Of a stretch of DNA of 64,000 nucleotides, positions 25,770 through 34,143 are shown piece after piece (the stretch's first letter is position 1; each line of letters opens with the position of its first letter). The notes beneath the pieces are model-generated. The model ran no database searches, was not told the origin of the DNA, and was given only the letters and a program-made list of their open reading frames with translations. Source of the DNA: Sphingomonas populi (GTDB lineage Bacteria; Pseudomonadota; Alphaproteobacteria; Sphingomonadales; Sphingomonadaceae); NCBI RefSeq assembly GCF_004208535.1, contig NZ_SGIS01000025.1, forward strand, positions 1 to 64,000. Direction: 5' to 3'. The position numbers and the translations under genes were made by a program.

Positions 25770-26048
25770 TTAAGCTTGTCGAGCTATATGCAACGAGCGG
25801 CGCATGCCCCGAATACAGACTGAAAGTGTAGCTATAATGCACCAGCCACACCCAATGGCAGTTAGCGTGTCGCCCGCAAGAGGTGGAATAGGCGCGGTAA
25901 TAGTCACGCCAAAAGCGTGGGCACCCAAGACAATCATAGCGACATAACTAAAAGCCCGCAAAACCTCGACCGTAGCCTTCTCGGAGAAGACGAGCGTCAT
26001 TGAAACGGCAGCCAAGCTCGTAGCAACAGCAAGTGTAATATCTGTCAC
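25770..26048 (-). CDS. Small membrane protein
   Basis: A GTG start at 26048 with an AAGGAG ribosome site gives a 92-residue protein with two or three hydrophobic helices (ITLAVATSLAAVSMTLVF, then FSYVAMIVLGAHAFGVTI, then TAIGCGWCIIATLSVCI) and a basic C-terminus. This resembles small phage-holin-like membrane proteins, but nothing specific can be claimed. It is cargo inside the Tn3-family element. Confidence 0.5.
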   Translation of the reverse strand: MTDITLAVATSLAAVSMTLVFSEKATVEVLRAFSYVAMIVLGAHAFGVTITAPIPPLAGDTLTAIGCGWCIIATLSVCIRGMRRSLHIARQA

Positions 26049-26448
26049 GTGGCGCTCCTTCTCAAACCGAACGATCACCGGCAGGATGACACAATGAGGC
26101 AAGGTCCGCTACTGGGCGAAAGCTGCTATCTCAAGATAACAATGAGCGAGCACACGATAATGCCAATACCAGCAATTACAGACCCGATACGCCGCCCTCG
26201 CTCGACTCGATCCCACCACCGATTTCCATAGCCGAATGGTTCATTTGACATGCCAAGAGTCTGCCCGCTTCGCGGCTCATCGGCAAGGGCTCGGAACGGC
26301 AGGAGGTGGAGCGGGAGCCGTCACCGATCGCGAAGAGGTCGAGAACGGTGAAAAGTGGTGGCAAGCGGACGGTCGTCTTTTGCTGTCGCTTTGGTAAATA
26401 GCCAATGTTCAGTGAGGGGAGAGACATGCCAGAATTCTGTAATAAACA
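26049..26448. other. Intergenic cargo region without a confident gene
   Basis: Only short frames occur (for example 26176-26427 minus), without domains or good ribosome sites. The region is more AT-rich just before the gene at 26449 and may contain its promoter. Confidence 0.35.
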
Positions 26449-27123
26449 ATGATTCGCTTACAAGAGGCGACCCTCTTCGTCCTCCAAGGCTTTGATAGCG
26501 TCACAGAAAATGTCTGTGTAGAATGGCGCATCAATATTTGCGATATGGGTCGCCTGCGATCAGTACTGGCGCCCGATAGTCATGACGATCCTAACTTGGA
26601 ACGCACTTACTACGGACTATCGGAGCAAGAAATTCGGCAGATTGGCCAGCTTTGCCACCCGCCCATCGTGCCCCCCACGATCTACACCGGCCTCAGCCGA
26701 CCGGATCTGGAATCCGATGCAGTCCCGTACCTGATTCATACGAATTTTGAACTCCCGCTTATGCTGGAAGGGCGGAAGCCTTTGGCTGTTTTTAGCGATG
26801 GCTATCCGTCTGATTGGTTCGACGAATATCTTGCGCCATTTGAACGGTTCGTTTTGTCAGGTCAGATCATTCGCCGGATAATCGAAACTCCGCTGCCCGA
26901 CCTAAAACGGCATCGTTCTGATCTGGAAGGAATTAGGGATGTGCTCTTCGCCTTACCGGGAGAGGAGCGGCGCATCGATGCCTACATCCGAGATATCAAA
27001 AATCGGGTGCGCGACTGGGATGACGAACTCGAGCGGCTCCAAGGCTCGTTGCTAGGCTATGAGGATTGGCAAAATGATTGGTGGATCGAGCAGCGCGTAA
27101 AACGCAGAGAGACTAACAATTGA
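26449..27123 (+). CDS. Hypothetical protein (224 aa)
   Basis: The acidic protein starts MIRLQEATLFVLQGFDSVTE and has a mixed N-terminal half and a helical, charged C-terminal half (ERRIDAYIRDIKNRVRDWDD ... LERLQGSLLGYEDWQNDWWI) that could be a coiled coil. No membrane segment or known motif is visible. It is passenger DNA of the Tn3-family element. Its codon use is less GC-biased than that of the transposase, hinting at a different source. Confidence 0.55.
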   Translation: MIRLQEATLFVLQGFDSVTENVCVEWRINICDMGRLRSVLAPDSHDDPNLERTYYGLSEQEIRQIGQLCHPPIVPPTIYTGLSRPDLESDAVPYLIHTNFELPLMLEGRKPLAVFSDGYPSDWFDEYLAPFERFVLSGQIIRRIIETPLPDLKRHRSDLEGIRDVLFALPGEERRIDAYIRDIKNRVRDWDDELERLQGSLLGYEDWQNDWWIEQRVKRRETNN

Positions 27124-27245
27124 TACGACGTTTGCCCGATACCTACAGCGGTCCAATGCCCGCTTCAGAGAAGCCAGTACACGGTAGCGTACGGCAACAA
27201 GTGGGCGCGAGCCACCACCAGTGCCGGAACGCCGAAAGTTGGTGG

Positions 27246-27638
27246 TTATCTGCCGTTTGTTTTCACCCGTTTAAAGGTAAAAATCGCGGTATCGCTGGGA
27301 AGCTCAATGGTCTCAGAGCGGCTTGTGTCGGCGAGCCGCAAAAAAGACGGGCTAATTGATCTTTCGATTTGGACGGCCTTGCCGCCTGATATTCCCACAT
27401 AGGCGCTCGGCAGAACATATGGGCTGACCTTGTCGTATTCGACAACGTAGCTAATCGTCTGGCTATGGCCGAAAGTCATCTGCCCATTGTGAAGTTTGAT
27501 CGGCTCGCAACATGGATTGGCGTAAGTGCCATCGGCAGCCCCGATCGGTAGGCGTGGTGGAAACGCCCACCAATACAGGGGCAACCCGACGAAGACAGCG
27601 ATAATGCCGATCAGAAAATACGGTGGAGTCCGATGCAT
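27246..27638 (-). CDS. Membrane-anchored hypothetical protein
   Basis: The 130-residue protein has an N-terminal membrane anchor (PYFLIGIIAVFVGLPLYWWA) and a soluble, strand-rich domain with an adjacent Cys pair (NPCCEPIKL) and ends KRVKTNGR. It is probably an inner-membrane protein facing the periplasm. No family is recognised. It is convergent with the gene at 26449-27123. Confidence 0.5.
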   Translation of the reverse strand: MHRTPPYFLIGIIAVFVGLPLYWWAFPPRLPIGAADGTYANPCCEPIKLHNGQMTFGHSQTISYVVEYDKVSPYVLPSAYVGISGGKAVQIERSISPSFLRLADTSRSETIELPSDTAIFTFKRVKTNGR

Positions 27639-27705
27639 TGACCTATCATGCGTTCGCCTTCCGCAGCGTCAATGGCTAGTTTTGGGGCGAGAGCGGACCT
27701 TCCCG

Positions 27706-27894
27706 CTACGCGACGACGGGATCGTCATCACCTCGTCCGGAGCGACCGTGGCGCAGGCTGTGATTGATCGCCAGCCCGATCTGTAGACGAAGCCAATCAG
27801 CACGGTGATCGTCCGGCAACGCAAGCCCCAACGTTACGATCTTCTCGACGGTGTTCATCGCCCACTCGTCGTAGGTCCAATGCTGGTCGGTCAT
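27706..27894 (-). CDS. Small hypothetical protein near the Tn3 right end
   Basis: From ATG 27894 (MTDQHWTYDEWAMNTVEKIV) the 62-residue product is helical (TLGLALPDDHRADWLRLQIG) with a basic tail. It reads away from the right terminal repeat, 90 bases distant. The function is unknown. Confidence 0.5.
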   Translation of the reverse strand: MTDQHWTYDEWAMNTVEKIVTLGLALPDDHRADWLRLQIGLAINHSLRHGRSGRGDDDPVVA

Positions 27895-27984
27895 AGCGCC
27901 ATCATGCCCAGTTTGGAGCGCGTCGCGCAATCGATCGCGCAAATATCTATTAATGGGCACTTCCTGCCGAAATCGCTGCCCAAG

Positions 27985-28023
27985 CGCTACCGTGAATCTG
28001 TGTCCGAATAATGCACAGGGGCC
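27985..28023 (-). repeat. Right terminal inverted repeat of the Tn3-family element
   Basis: It is the perfect 39-bp inverse of 21617-21655 and is followed by the AGCTC target duplication at 28024-28028. Confidence 0.95.
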
Positions 28024-28262
28024 AGCTCGGCGAAGCGGTTCAGTATCTCGCTTTTCCCCATGCCGGTCGATCCGAACAGGAGTAGGCAGGGCATGCGGCC
28101 GCGCTGCGGGTAGGTCAGCAGATCCTCGAGCCTCCCAAGAGCAGCCTCGGCTTGTGGCAGAGAAACCCATCGGTCACGCCTCAACCAGTCTATTCGCGCC
28201 TCGTCGGGCAAATCCGCTTGCTCGCGATATGCAGCAAACAGGTGGTCGTAGACGTCGGTCAT
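28024..28262 (-). pseudogene. tniB: tniB, 5' part (cut by the Tn3-family element)
   Basis: The segment encodes TniB residues 1-80, from MTDVYDHLFAAYREQADLPD to the Walker A block LLLFGSTGMGKSEILNRFAE. After RFAEL the frame runs 11 codons into the transposon (APVHYSDTDSR) and stops. Its ATG overlaps the tniA stop by 4 bases. The truncated product keeps the nucleotide-binding loop but not Walker B, so it cannot be an active ATPase. Confidence 0.9.
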
Positions 28263-29914
28263 GGTCGCTCCTCGATCTGAAGAGGAATGATGGGTTCGGT
28301 ATCGTCGCGCTCCGGAGGGGCCGGGAGCATTGGGCGAACCGGCGCCATGGCAGCCGGAGTTCCGGCGCTCAGGGCGTAGGCGACACGCTGCGCGGACTTG
28401 CGAGCGGCCTTGGTCCTGTCGACGGCGTCCAGGACGATGCGTCGCTGTTCGCCAACCATGTCGAACAGAGATTGCTCGTCCACTGCTCGACGACCGCGCT
28501 CACGCAGCGTCTTCAATGCCAGGTCGTGCTCAAATCTCGTGATGGAGGGCCGTCGCCGATCACGAAGCGGCACGGTCAGATGGCCGCCATCGGGCAGTTC
28601 CAGATAGATCGATGAGAGATTGAGGGGGTTATATTTGACGGGCAGCTTTCCGCCATAGCCCGTGGCCAAGGCTGCGAGTGCGCCGTGCCAGTAGAAGGCA
28701 TGGAACAGCTCTATGCCCTCCCGGCGGACCTTCCGCATCTCGAAGGGTAGAAAATCGAGGAGAAACGTGGCGGGATCAGCGGGCAGTCTGGGAGGCGCAA
28801 CGCGATTATCACATGTGTCTGTCCAGGCGGTGATAGGCGGGACGCCGAGCTCCCGGTGGACTGTACCGTGATAGATGCCGACCTGCAGCGCGAACCATCG
28901 TTCGAACTCGACGAGGGTCATGCATGCTTGCCCCTCCGCGTCGTAGTCGCCCTTGGCTTTGATGTTCGCGAACGTGGTGCCTGGCAGGAGGTGGACGGCG
29001 CCGACCGTCGTGCCGATCAGGCGCTCGATATGGCCGCCATAATGGGGCGTGCGAAGCGGACGATAGATGAGTTCGATCCCGTGCTGCTGGCAGCCGCGCT
29101 CGAGGGCGCGGGAATGGAATTCCCGCGCATTGTCGAGATGCAGTGCGCCGGGAATGCCGCAGACAGGGTAATCGAGGTCTACCCCCCGTTCTTCCAGCCA
29201 GCTGGCTTTGGGCAGGACGGCGTGCCGAATGGCCATACCGACCGACGTGGCCGAGGGACTTTCGAGAGAAATGTAGAAGCCGGGGATCACCCGGGTCGCG
29301 ACGTCGATCTGCAGCGTAAGGGTAGGCCGACCGAGCGGCCGGCGGAAATGTTCGTCGACGATGATGATGTCGGCGAGCGTGTGGTCCATCTGGACGATCT
29401 CGAGCGGGTTCTCCGCCGTGTAGGATCGCGTCACGGGCCGGTATCGGTCAGCCGCCGCCTTGGCGCCGTCCCGACCCTTGATCAGGCGATCTCGCTCGAT
29501 GGTTGCGACCCGCGCGGCAATTGCCCGACGTGTGGGGCGGCTCAGACCCTTCTCGTGACAGGCATGCCAGATCCGTCTGACCAACTGAGCGAGTGTCGGC
29601 TTGGGCCTGGTCAGGAAGAATTGTTCGATCTCCGTGCTGATAACCACGTCGACCGCCTGGCCGAGCCGGCTGCGCCCCTTGGGGAAGCCCTCCGGTCGGT
29701 CGAGCAGCGCGCTTGTCACCGGCGTCGTTCGATACTGAGCGACCAACGCGAAGATCCGCGACCTGCTCAAGCCAAGCGCGACGCTCGCCTTCGAGATTGC
29801 ATCGCCGGTGATTTCCGGGAGATCCGCGAGCGCACGAATAACCGGCTCGCGGTTGCAAGCTAAGCTCCATGCATTAGAATCGGCCCTCGTCAGGGCCGTG
29901 CCCGTCTCGGCCAT
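28259..29914 (-). CDS. tniA: TniA transposase (rve/Mu-type DDE)
   Basis: The 551-residue protein has N-terminal DNA-binding helices (KASVALGLSRSRIFALVAQY and RPTLAQLVRRIW-like region), then an integrase core with Asp in LEIVQMDHTLADIIIVDEHF, Asp in GALHLDNAREFHSRAL and Glu in YGGHIERLIGTTVGAVHLLP, then the Mu-type beta-barrel C-terminal region. It is the strand-transfer enzyme of the Tn402-like element. ATG 29914 is preferred over TTG 29920 because of the spacing from GGGGA. The gene is intact, but tniB, on which it depends, is broken. Confidence 0.93.
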   Translation of the reverse strand: MAETGTALTRADSNAWSLACNREPVIRALADLPEITGDAISKASVALGLSRSRIFALVAQYRTTPVTSALLDRPEGFPKGRSRLGQAVDVVISTEIEQFFLTRPKPTLAQLVRRIWHACHEKGLSRPTRRAIAARVATIERDRLIKGRDGAKAAADRYRPVTRSYTAENPLEIVQMDHTLADIIIVDEHFRRPLGRPTLTLQIDVATRVIPGFYISLESPSATSVGMAIRHAVLPKASWLEERGVDLDYPVCGIPGALHLDNAREFHSRALERGCQQHGIELIYRPLRTPHYGGHIERLIGTTVGAVHLLPGTTFANIKAKGDYDAEGQACMTLVEFERWFALQVGIYHGTVHRELGVPPITAWTDTCDNRVAPPRLPADPATFLLDFLPFEMRKVRREGIELFHAFYWHGALAALATGYGGKLPVKYNPLNLSSIYLELPDGGHLTVPLRDRRRPSITRFEHDLALKTLRERGRRAVDEQSLFDMVGEQRRIVLDAVDRTKAARKSAQRVAYALSAGTPAAMAPVRPMLPAPPERDDTEPIIPLQIEERP

Positions 29915-30084
29915 GGTCAATCCCCGATTGTGCGGGAGACTCGAATTGCCCGGTCCTGGGGTATTGTACCAAAAGCGCGATGCGTGCGCGACAGTCCGGA
30001 GGTATTAGGTCATGACGGTCATTGAAATCGCTGCAGTTTTCAGTCCTCTGGTTTTCGCAAACTGACATAAGCTCTAGGAGGCTG

Positions 30085-30660
30085 ATGGGAGTGTGGGCGC
30101 GGGTGGAAAAGACAGTATTCTGGTCGTGGCAGAGCGATCTTGACCCGCGTGTTACCAAGGATCTGGTTCGATACGCGCTCGACGAGGCGGTCAAGCAGTT
30201 GGCGGCCGATCTTGAGGAAGCCGATCGGCCGAGCGTTACCTCCGATACGCAGGGCGTTGCCGGCACGCCTGACATCGTCGCGACCATCCTGCGCAAGATC
30301 GACGAAGCGGCCGTGTTCGTGGGAGACGTTACCCCGATCGCGCTTTCGCAAAGCGGTAAGGCCTGCGCCAATCCGAATGTGCTGCTTGAGATGGGCTATG
30401 CCAACAAATCCCTGAGAGAGATCCACGTTCGCCTCGGCGCCAACGGCCTTTCCGGGAGCTTCTGGCCAGGTGGCCCGCTCCAGTTCGACGATGAAGGCTA
30501 TGAAGCTGTAGAGGACACGTACGAATATGACACGACGCTGATCGCGACGACGCCGGAGGCGCTGAAAGCGGTCGTGGTTGAAGCGTTCAATGGTCTGGCG
30601 GCAGTGTACGGCGTTGAGGCTCATAGCTTCGAGCAGATTTCGGAACGGTCGCGATACTGA
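30085..30660 (+). CDS. Possible TIR-like nucleotide-binding protein
   Basis: From ATG 30085 (AGGAGG ribosome site 5 bases upstream) the 191-residue product reads KTVFWSWQSDLDPRVTKDLV, then DTQGVAGTPDIVATILRKID, VFVGDVTPIALSQ and CANPNVLLEMGYA. This order of strands and motifs resembles TIR-like/flavodoxin-fold proteins seen in defence genes. The C-terminal about 80 residues do not fit that family and may come from a fusion. Its stop overlaps the start of the tyrosine recombinase (TGATG). The transposon end lies only 17 bp upstream, so its original promoter is probably lost. The assignment is tentative. Confidence 0.45.
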   Translation: MGVWARVEKTVFWSWQSDLDPRVTKDLVRYALDEAVKQLAADLEEADRPSVTSDTQGVAGTPDIVATILRKIDEAAVFVGDVTPIALSQSGKACANPNVLLEMGYANKSLREIHVRLGANGLSGSFWPGGPLQFDDEGYEAVEDTYEYDTTLIATTPEALKAVVVEAFNGLAAVYGVEAHSFEQISERSRY

Positions 30661-31865
30661 TGATGGGCGATGCTGCTCTCGCCCTTCGCTCACCGGAGCG
30701 TACCGGCAAGGACTTGGCGTGGGAGGTGACCAAACTCCGGTGCGAGACGCTGGTGACCATCAACATCGAGCTGATCGCCGCTTATCAGGCAGCCTCGTCG
30801 GTGCATTCGGTGCGGGCGTTGGCCAGTGACATCGAAGCGTTCGACCGTTGGTGCCGGCGCAACGGGCGCGTCACCCTTCCGGCAACGCCGCAAATGGTCG
30901 CAGACTATCTGGACGCAAGGACTGGCCTGGGAAGCCGACCCGCCTCGCTCGGGCGGTACAAGGCCTCCATCGCCAAGATCCATCAGCTGTTAGATCTCAA
31001 GGATCCGACGCAGGGAGCGTTGGTGAAGCTCCGCCTGGCCGCCGTTCGGCGCGAGAAGGGCACGGCACAAAAGCAGGCCCGACCGCTCCGGTTCAAGGGA
31101 GCGGTCCGCGATGTCGAGCGCGACGCTCCCAGAGGCCTCAATCTGCGCGCGCTGCTTGAGAGCTGTCCGGTCGATCTCCCGGGGCTGAGAGACCGGGCGC
31201 TTCTCTCCACAGCGTATGACACGGGTTTGCGCGCGTCGGAGCTCGTGGCGATCGCGGTCGAGCACATCATTGAAGCCATCGACCCCGATGCGCGGCTGCT
31301 GCAAATCCTGCGTCACAAGGGCGATCAGGAAGGGGAGGGGGCCACGGCGTATCTAAGCCCGCGTTCCGTTACCGCGATCGCGGCGTGGCAGCTGGCGGCG
31401 GGGATCACCGCAGGGCCGCTATTCCGGCGAGTTCAGGTGCGGCGATACAAAGCGCGCGCGGCGGTGAGAGGACGACCGATCGACAGCATTTCGGGGCGGG
31501 AGACCTGGGATCTGCGCAAGACGTTGTCGAAGCCGGCCGTTCCCGCCCGGGTAGAGTACGACATTGGTTTGGCACCTCTCCACCCTGGATCGATCGGTCC
31601 CATCTACCGATCGATGATCCAGCGGGCGTTCGATCTCGGGGCGCTTCCTGATCTGGTCGCAGAGGACGTGGCGCGGCTGCTTAAGGGAATTAGCGCGCAC
31701 TCGACGCGGATCGGGCTAAACCAGGATCTTTTCACGAGTGGGGAAGACCTCGCCGGGATCATGGATGCGCTTCGCTGGAAAAGCCCACGGATGCCGCTCG
31801 CATACAATCGAAACCTTGCTGCAGAGGCCGGGGCCGTCGGCCGCTTGATTGGTAGGATCGGATGA
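30660..31865 (+). CDS. Tyrosine recombinase/integrase
   Basis: The 401-residue protein has an N-terminal SAM-like domain (ALASDIEAFDRWCRRNGRVT) and a catalytic domain with Arg in AYDTGLRASELVAI, a candidate Lys in LRHKGDQEGEG, His-x2-Arg in ISAHSTRIGLNQ, Trp in ALRWKSP and the nucleophilic Tyr in RMPLAYNRN. All catalytic positions appear present. It is coupled by overlaps to the gene before (TGATG) and after (ATGA), so it is the middle of a three-gene unit, not a simple prophage integrase. The target site is unknown. Confidence 0.85.
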   Translation: MMGDAALALRSPERTGKDLAWEVTKLRCETLVTINIELIAAYQAASSVHSVRALASDIEAFDRWCRRNGRVTLPATPQMVADYLDARTGLGSRPASLGRYKASIAKIHQLLDLKDPTQGALVKLRLAAVRREKGTAQKQARPLRFKGAVRDVERDAPRGLNLRALLESCPVDLPGLRDRALLSTAYDTGLRASELVAIAVEHIIEAIDPDARLLQILRHKGDQEGEGATAYLSPRSVTAIAAWQLAAGITAGPLFRRVQVRRYKARAAVRGRPIDSISGRETWDLRKTLSKPAVPARVEYDIGLAPLHPGSIGPIYRSMIQRAFDLGALPDLVAEDVARLLKGISAHSTRIGLNQDLFTSGEDLAGIMDALRWKSPRMPLAYNRNLAAEAGAVGRLIGRIG

Positions 31866-32620
31866 GAGAGGGTAGCCGCTCCGGCCCCGTCGATCCGTCG
31901 CCCGTGCACCTTGAACCGGCGGTACTCCAATCGGCTTTTAACGCGCTGCCGGATGTTGCGCCTCGAGCGCCAAAGCAGTTCTACGCCTTGGACGATCTTC
32001 AGATTGCTTTTCGAGCGCTTCAGGGGCCGCGCGCTCAGACGAAGCAACGCGACGGTCTGATCAACGTATGGGCCCTTGCTAGCCTGCGTCGAGACGAGGT
32101 TTGCAATGCCGCAGCGCTGACCGGCCTCTGGATGCCCGAGTTCGGCGGTGAGACGTCTTTGCGTTTCGCCGCATCCTACTTGGCCACCGCGATCCCGGCG
32201 GTTGATTGGTCCCAGGAACTGCGTGGCGGCGGAGGGCTGGGTTTCCATATACCGCTAAGGTGGCCGATCTATTCAAATCGCTTAACCCCGCGCGGGGTCG
32301 CAATCGATCTGGGCTCGCCCGCAGCGGACAGTCTCGGTCGAGCTGGTTTGCCGGGGGGCGTCGATACGCAGTTCTGGGCGCGGTTCGGCGTCGGGCTGGT
32401 CATCTCGGTGCTGGAGGATGCCTCTCAGATCGCGAGCCGCTCGCTCGCCGGTGAGGGCAGCAACACGACACAGGTTCCCAGCACCACCGGATCGACAGTC
32501 TTGCAGTCGACGATGCGAATCAAGCCGATCCTGAAGAAGAATCAGGGCGACATGGCTGCGATCTTCGTCGCCAAGGACTTCGATTTCCGATCGGTCTATG
32601 ACGTGGGGCTGAGGCGCTAA
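31862..32620 (+). CDS. Chimeric protein: unknown N-terminus fused to VirB10 C-terminal domain
   Basis: The first about 130 residues (MREGSRSGPVDPSPVHLEPA ... FYALDDLQIAFRALQGPRAQ) are an unknown protein coupled to the recombinase gene by ATGA. From about 32260 the frame is VirB10/TrbI-like: NRLTPRGVAIDLGSPAADSL, GRAGLPGGVDTQFWARFGVG, and the end LKKNQGDMAAIFVAKDFDFR. In intact VirB10 this domain forms the outer-membrane ring of a type IV secretion channel after an N-terminal membrane helix and Pro-rich region, both absent here. It is best read as a recombination product. Confidence 0.75.
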   Translation: MREGSRSGPVDPSPVHLEPAVLQSAFNALPDVAPRAPKQFYALDDLQIAFRALQGPRAQTKQRDGLINVWALASLRRDEVCNAAALTGLWMPEFGGETSLRFAASYLATAIPAVDWSQELRGGGGLGFHIPLRWPIYSNRLTPRGVAIDLGSPAADSLGRAGLPGGVDTQFWARFGVGLVISVLEDASQIASRSLAGEGSNTTQVPSTTGSTVLQSTMRIKPILKKNQGDMAAIFVAKDFDFRSVYDVGLRR

Positions 32621-32624
32621 GCCG

Positions 32625-32891
32625 ATGGCTTCCAGTCCAACGTCGCTCATCTACGAGCATAATGCTGAGCCGATCCGACGGCATTTGCTGCGCGACGATG
32701 TGACCGAGCTTGTCATCAACGAGCCCGGGTTGATCGGTCTTGAAACACGCAATGGCTGGGAGTGGCATGACGAGCCGGCGTTGGACAACGCCGCTCTCAT
32801 GACGCTGGCGAAGCTGATCGCGGGGCTGGCTGGCACCGAAGCCGAAAGGTCCGATCGATACGAGCGGTGGGCACTAGATCGAGGACATTAA
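32625..32891 (+). pseudogene. VirB11 N-terminal fragment
   Basis: The 88 codons match the N-terminal domain of the type IV secretion ATPase VirB11: IRRHLLRDDVTELVINEPGL, then IGLETRNGWEWHDEPALDNA and ALMTLAKLIAG. The frame then loses similarity and stops, so the RecA-like ATPase domain is missing. It lies 4 bases after the VirB10 end, the normal virB10-virB11 order, so both are remnants of one deleted operon. Confidence 0.82.
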
Positions 32892-33149
32892 CCTGCCGCC
32901 CCCTCTCTATTTTCCGCGCGCATTGTCGCCGAACCCCGGCCACATGAACTTACCGTTGGAATCCTTACGGAACCATTTGACCAGGAAGATTTTTTTGGCA
33001 GGGCCCTCGCGTCGAAGGTCGCGGCGGCGGCGACCTTTATCCAGTGGTTGCAGAGTCTATGATATCGTAGCCGCAGAACGGGAGCATAACGCACGGGTCG
33101 CGCCGCAATTCGCCGATTGCATTCTCCGCAGGTGTCGCCGTCTGCTTCG

Positions 33150-34058
33150 CTAGCCGTCTTCGCACGATGCGGTGCGTAGCGCCTCGATCATCGCTTCTGC
33201 AGCAGGACTCAGTAACGCGTTGCGTCGCGTGTAAACGCCTACCTGGCCGGTTTCGAGCGTGGGCTCGGTGGCCAATGGTGCCAAACCCGAGCTATCCGAG
33301 TCAATGACCGACCGGGGCCAGACGCTGAGCATGTCGGTGTTCAGCTGAAGCCAGCGGTTGGTGAGGAAGGAAACCGATTCGATCTTGGGCACCGGAGGCT
33401 GCAATCCGCGTTGGCGAAACAGCAGCTCGAAATCATAGCGCAGGTTGGTCTCATAGGGGGGCAGGATCCAGTCTTCCGACACGAGCCTGTCAAGCTGCAC
33501 GGGCTGGCCGGAGAAAAGCGGGTGCTCCTGGCGCGCGACGATACAAGCCGTATCGGAGAAGAGCAGTTCCTCTGCCATGTCGGCGAGATCGGTCGAGCGG
33601 GACAAGCGCCCAACGACGAGATCGAGATCGCCTGACCGAAGCAGCGCGCTCAGATGGTCGAACGTTCCCTCAACGACCTTGAGAATGACATTGCGTCGTT
33701 CGCGTCGGACCTGCGCAAGCGCTTTGGGAAGGACCGACGCCGAGGCCGTCAGCAGCGTTCCGATCGCGACACGGCCCCCGGTGCCAGTCGCGAGATCATT
33801 GAGCGCCTGCGCTGCATAGTCGAGTTGCGACAGAACGACCTTTCCGTGGCGGATGAGTTCGCGACCGGCCTCTGTCGCAATCATGCCCCGGTTCGACCGC
33901 AGGAACAGCGGTTGACGAACCTCCGCCTCCATGTCGCGCAGAAGCTTGCTCGCCGTCGGCTGCGCGACGTTGATCGCCTCAGCGGCCTTGAGGACGCTTC
34001 CGCGCTCCGCAATTGCCACCGCGAGCTGGAGTTGGCGGAGCGAGAGGTGTGGAGTCAT
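33150..34058 (-). CDS. LysR-family regulator of the 3-hydroxyanthranilate operon
   Basis: From ATG 34058 (MTPHLSLRQLQLAVAIAERG) the 302-residue protein has the LysR winged helix-turn-helix (SVLKAAEAINVAQPTASKLL) and a periplasmic-binding-type effector domain with GTLLTASASVLPKALAQVRR and LLRSGDLDLVVGRLS. It is divergent from the catabolic operon, 85 bp apart, the usual arrangement for an activator responding to a pathway intermediate. The longer frame to 34199 overlaps the target gene and is rejected. The inducer is unknown; 3-hydroxyanthranilate or an aminomuconate is a guess. Confidence 0.88.
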   Translation of the reverse strand: MTPHLSLRQLQLAVAIAERGSVLKAAEAINVAQPTASKLLRDMEAEVRQPLFLRSNRGMIATEAGRELIRHGKVVLSQLDYAAQALNDLATGTGGRVAIGTLLTASASVLPKALAQVRRERRNVILKVVEGTFDHLSALLRSGDLDLVVGRLSRSTDLADMAEELLFSDTACIVARQEHPLFSGQPVQLDRLVSEDWILPPYETNLRYDFELLFRQRGLQPPVPKIESVSFLTNRWLQLNTDMLSVWPRSVIDSDSSGLAPLATEPTLETGQVGVYTRRNALLSPAAEAMIEALRTASCEDG

Positions 34059-34090
34059 TCTACCCTGATATCGGCTTACGGAATACCTAC

Positions 34091-34115
34091 ATAGCAAAAA
34101 CGCGGCTTCTGCTAT
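34091..34115. promoter_or_regulatory. Probable LysR-binding site
   Basis: ATAGCA (34091-34096) and TGCTAT (34110-34115) form an inverted repeat with a 13-bp spacer, containing a T-N11-A-like LysR motif. TATATAAAC just downstream may be the -10 region of the catabolic operon. Confidence 0.55.
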
Positions 34116-34143
34116 ATAAACTGCGCGGCTACCTTCCTTTACT

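Larger units (their letters stand above)
21617..28023. mobile_element. Tn3-family transposon (6,407 bp) inserted in tniB
   Basis: Perfect 39-bp inverted repeats lie at 21617-21655 and 27985-28023. They are flanked by the direct repeat AGCTC (21612-21616 and 28024-28028), the 5-bp target duplication usual for the family. The element encodes a transposase (minus), a resolvase (plus) and about 2.6 kb of unassigned small genes. Both ends and the duplication are intact, so the insertion is recent and probably still mobile. Confidence 0.95.
18539..30067. mobile_element. Tn402/Tn5053-like transposon, interrupted by a Tn3-family element
   Basis: The outer ends are inverted: TGTCGGTTT at 18539 and, read inward from 30067, TGTCAGTTT, each followed by AAACCNNAGGACT. 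A second related repeat lies inside each end (about 18601-18617 and, inverted, about 29940-29965), as expected for TniA-binding repeats. Inside are tniA, tniB, tniQ and a serine recombinase. The 6.4-kb Tn3-family element at 21617-28023 splits tniB; without it the transposon is about 5.1 kb and carries no cargo. The flanking 5 bp (GCTGA and TAAGC) differ, so no target duplication is seen. Confidence 0.78.
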
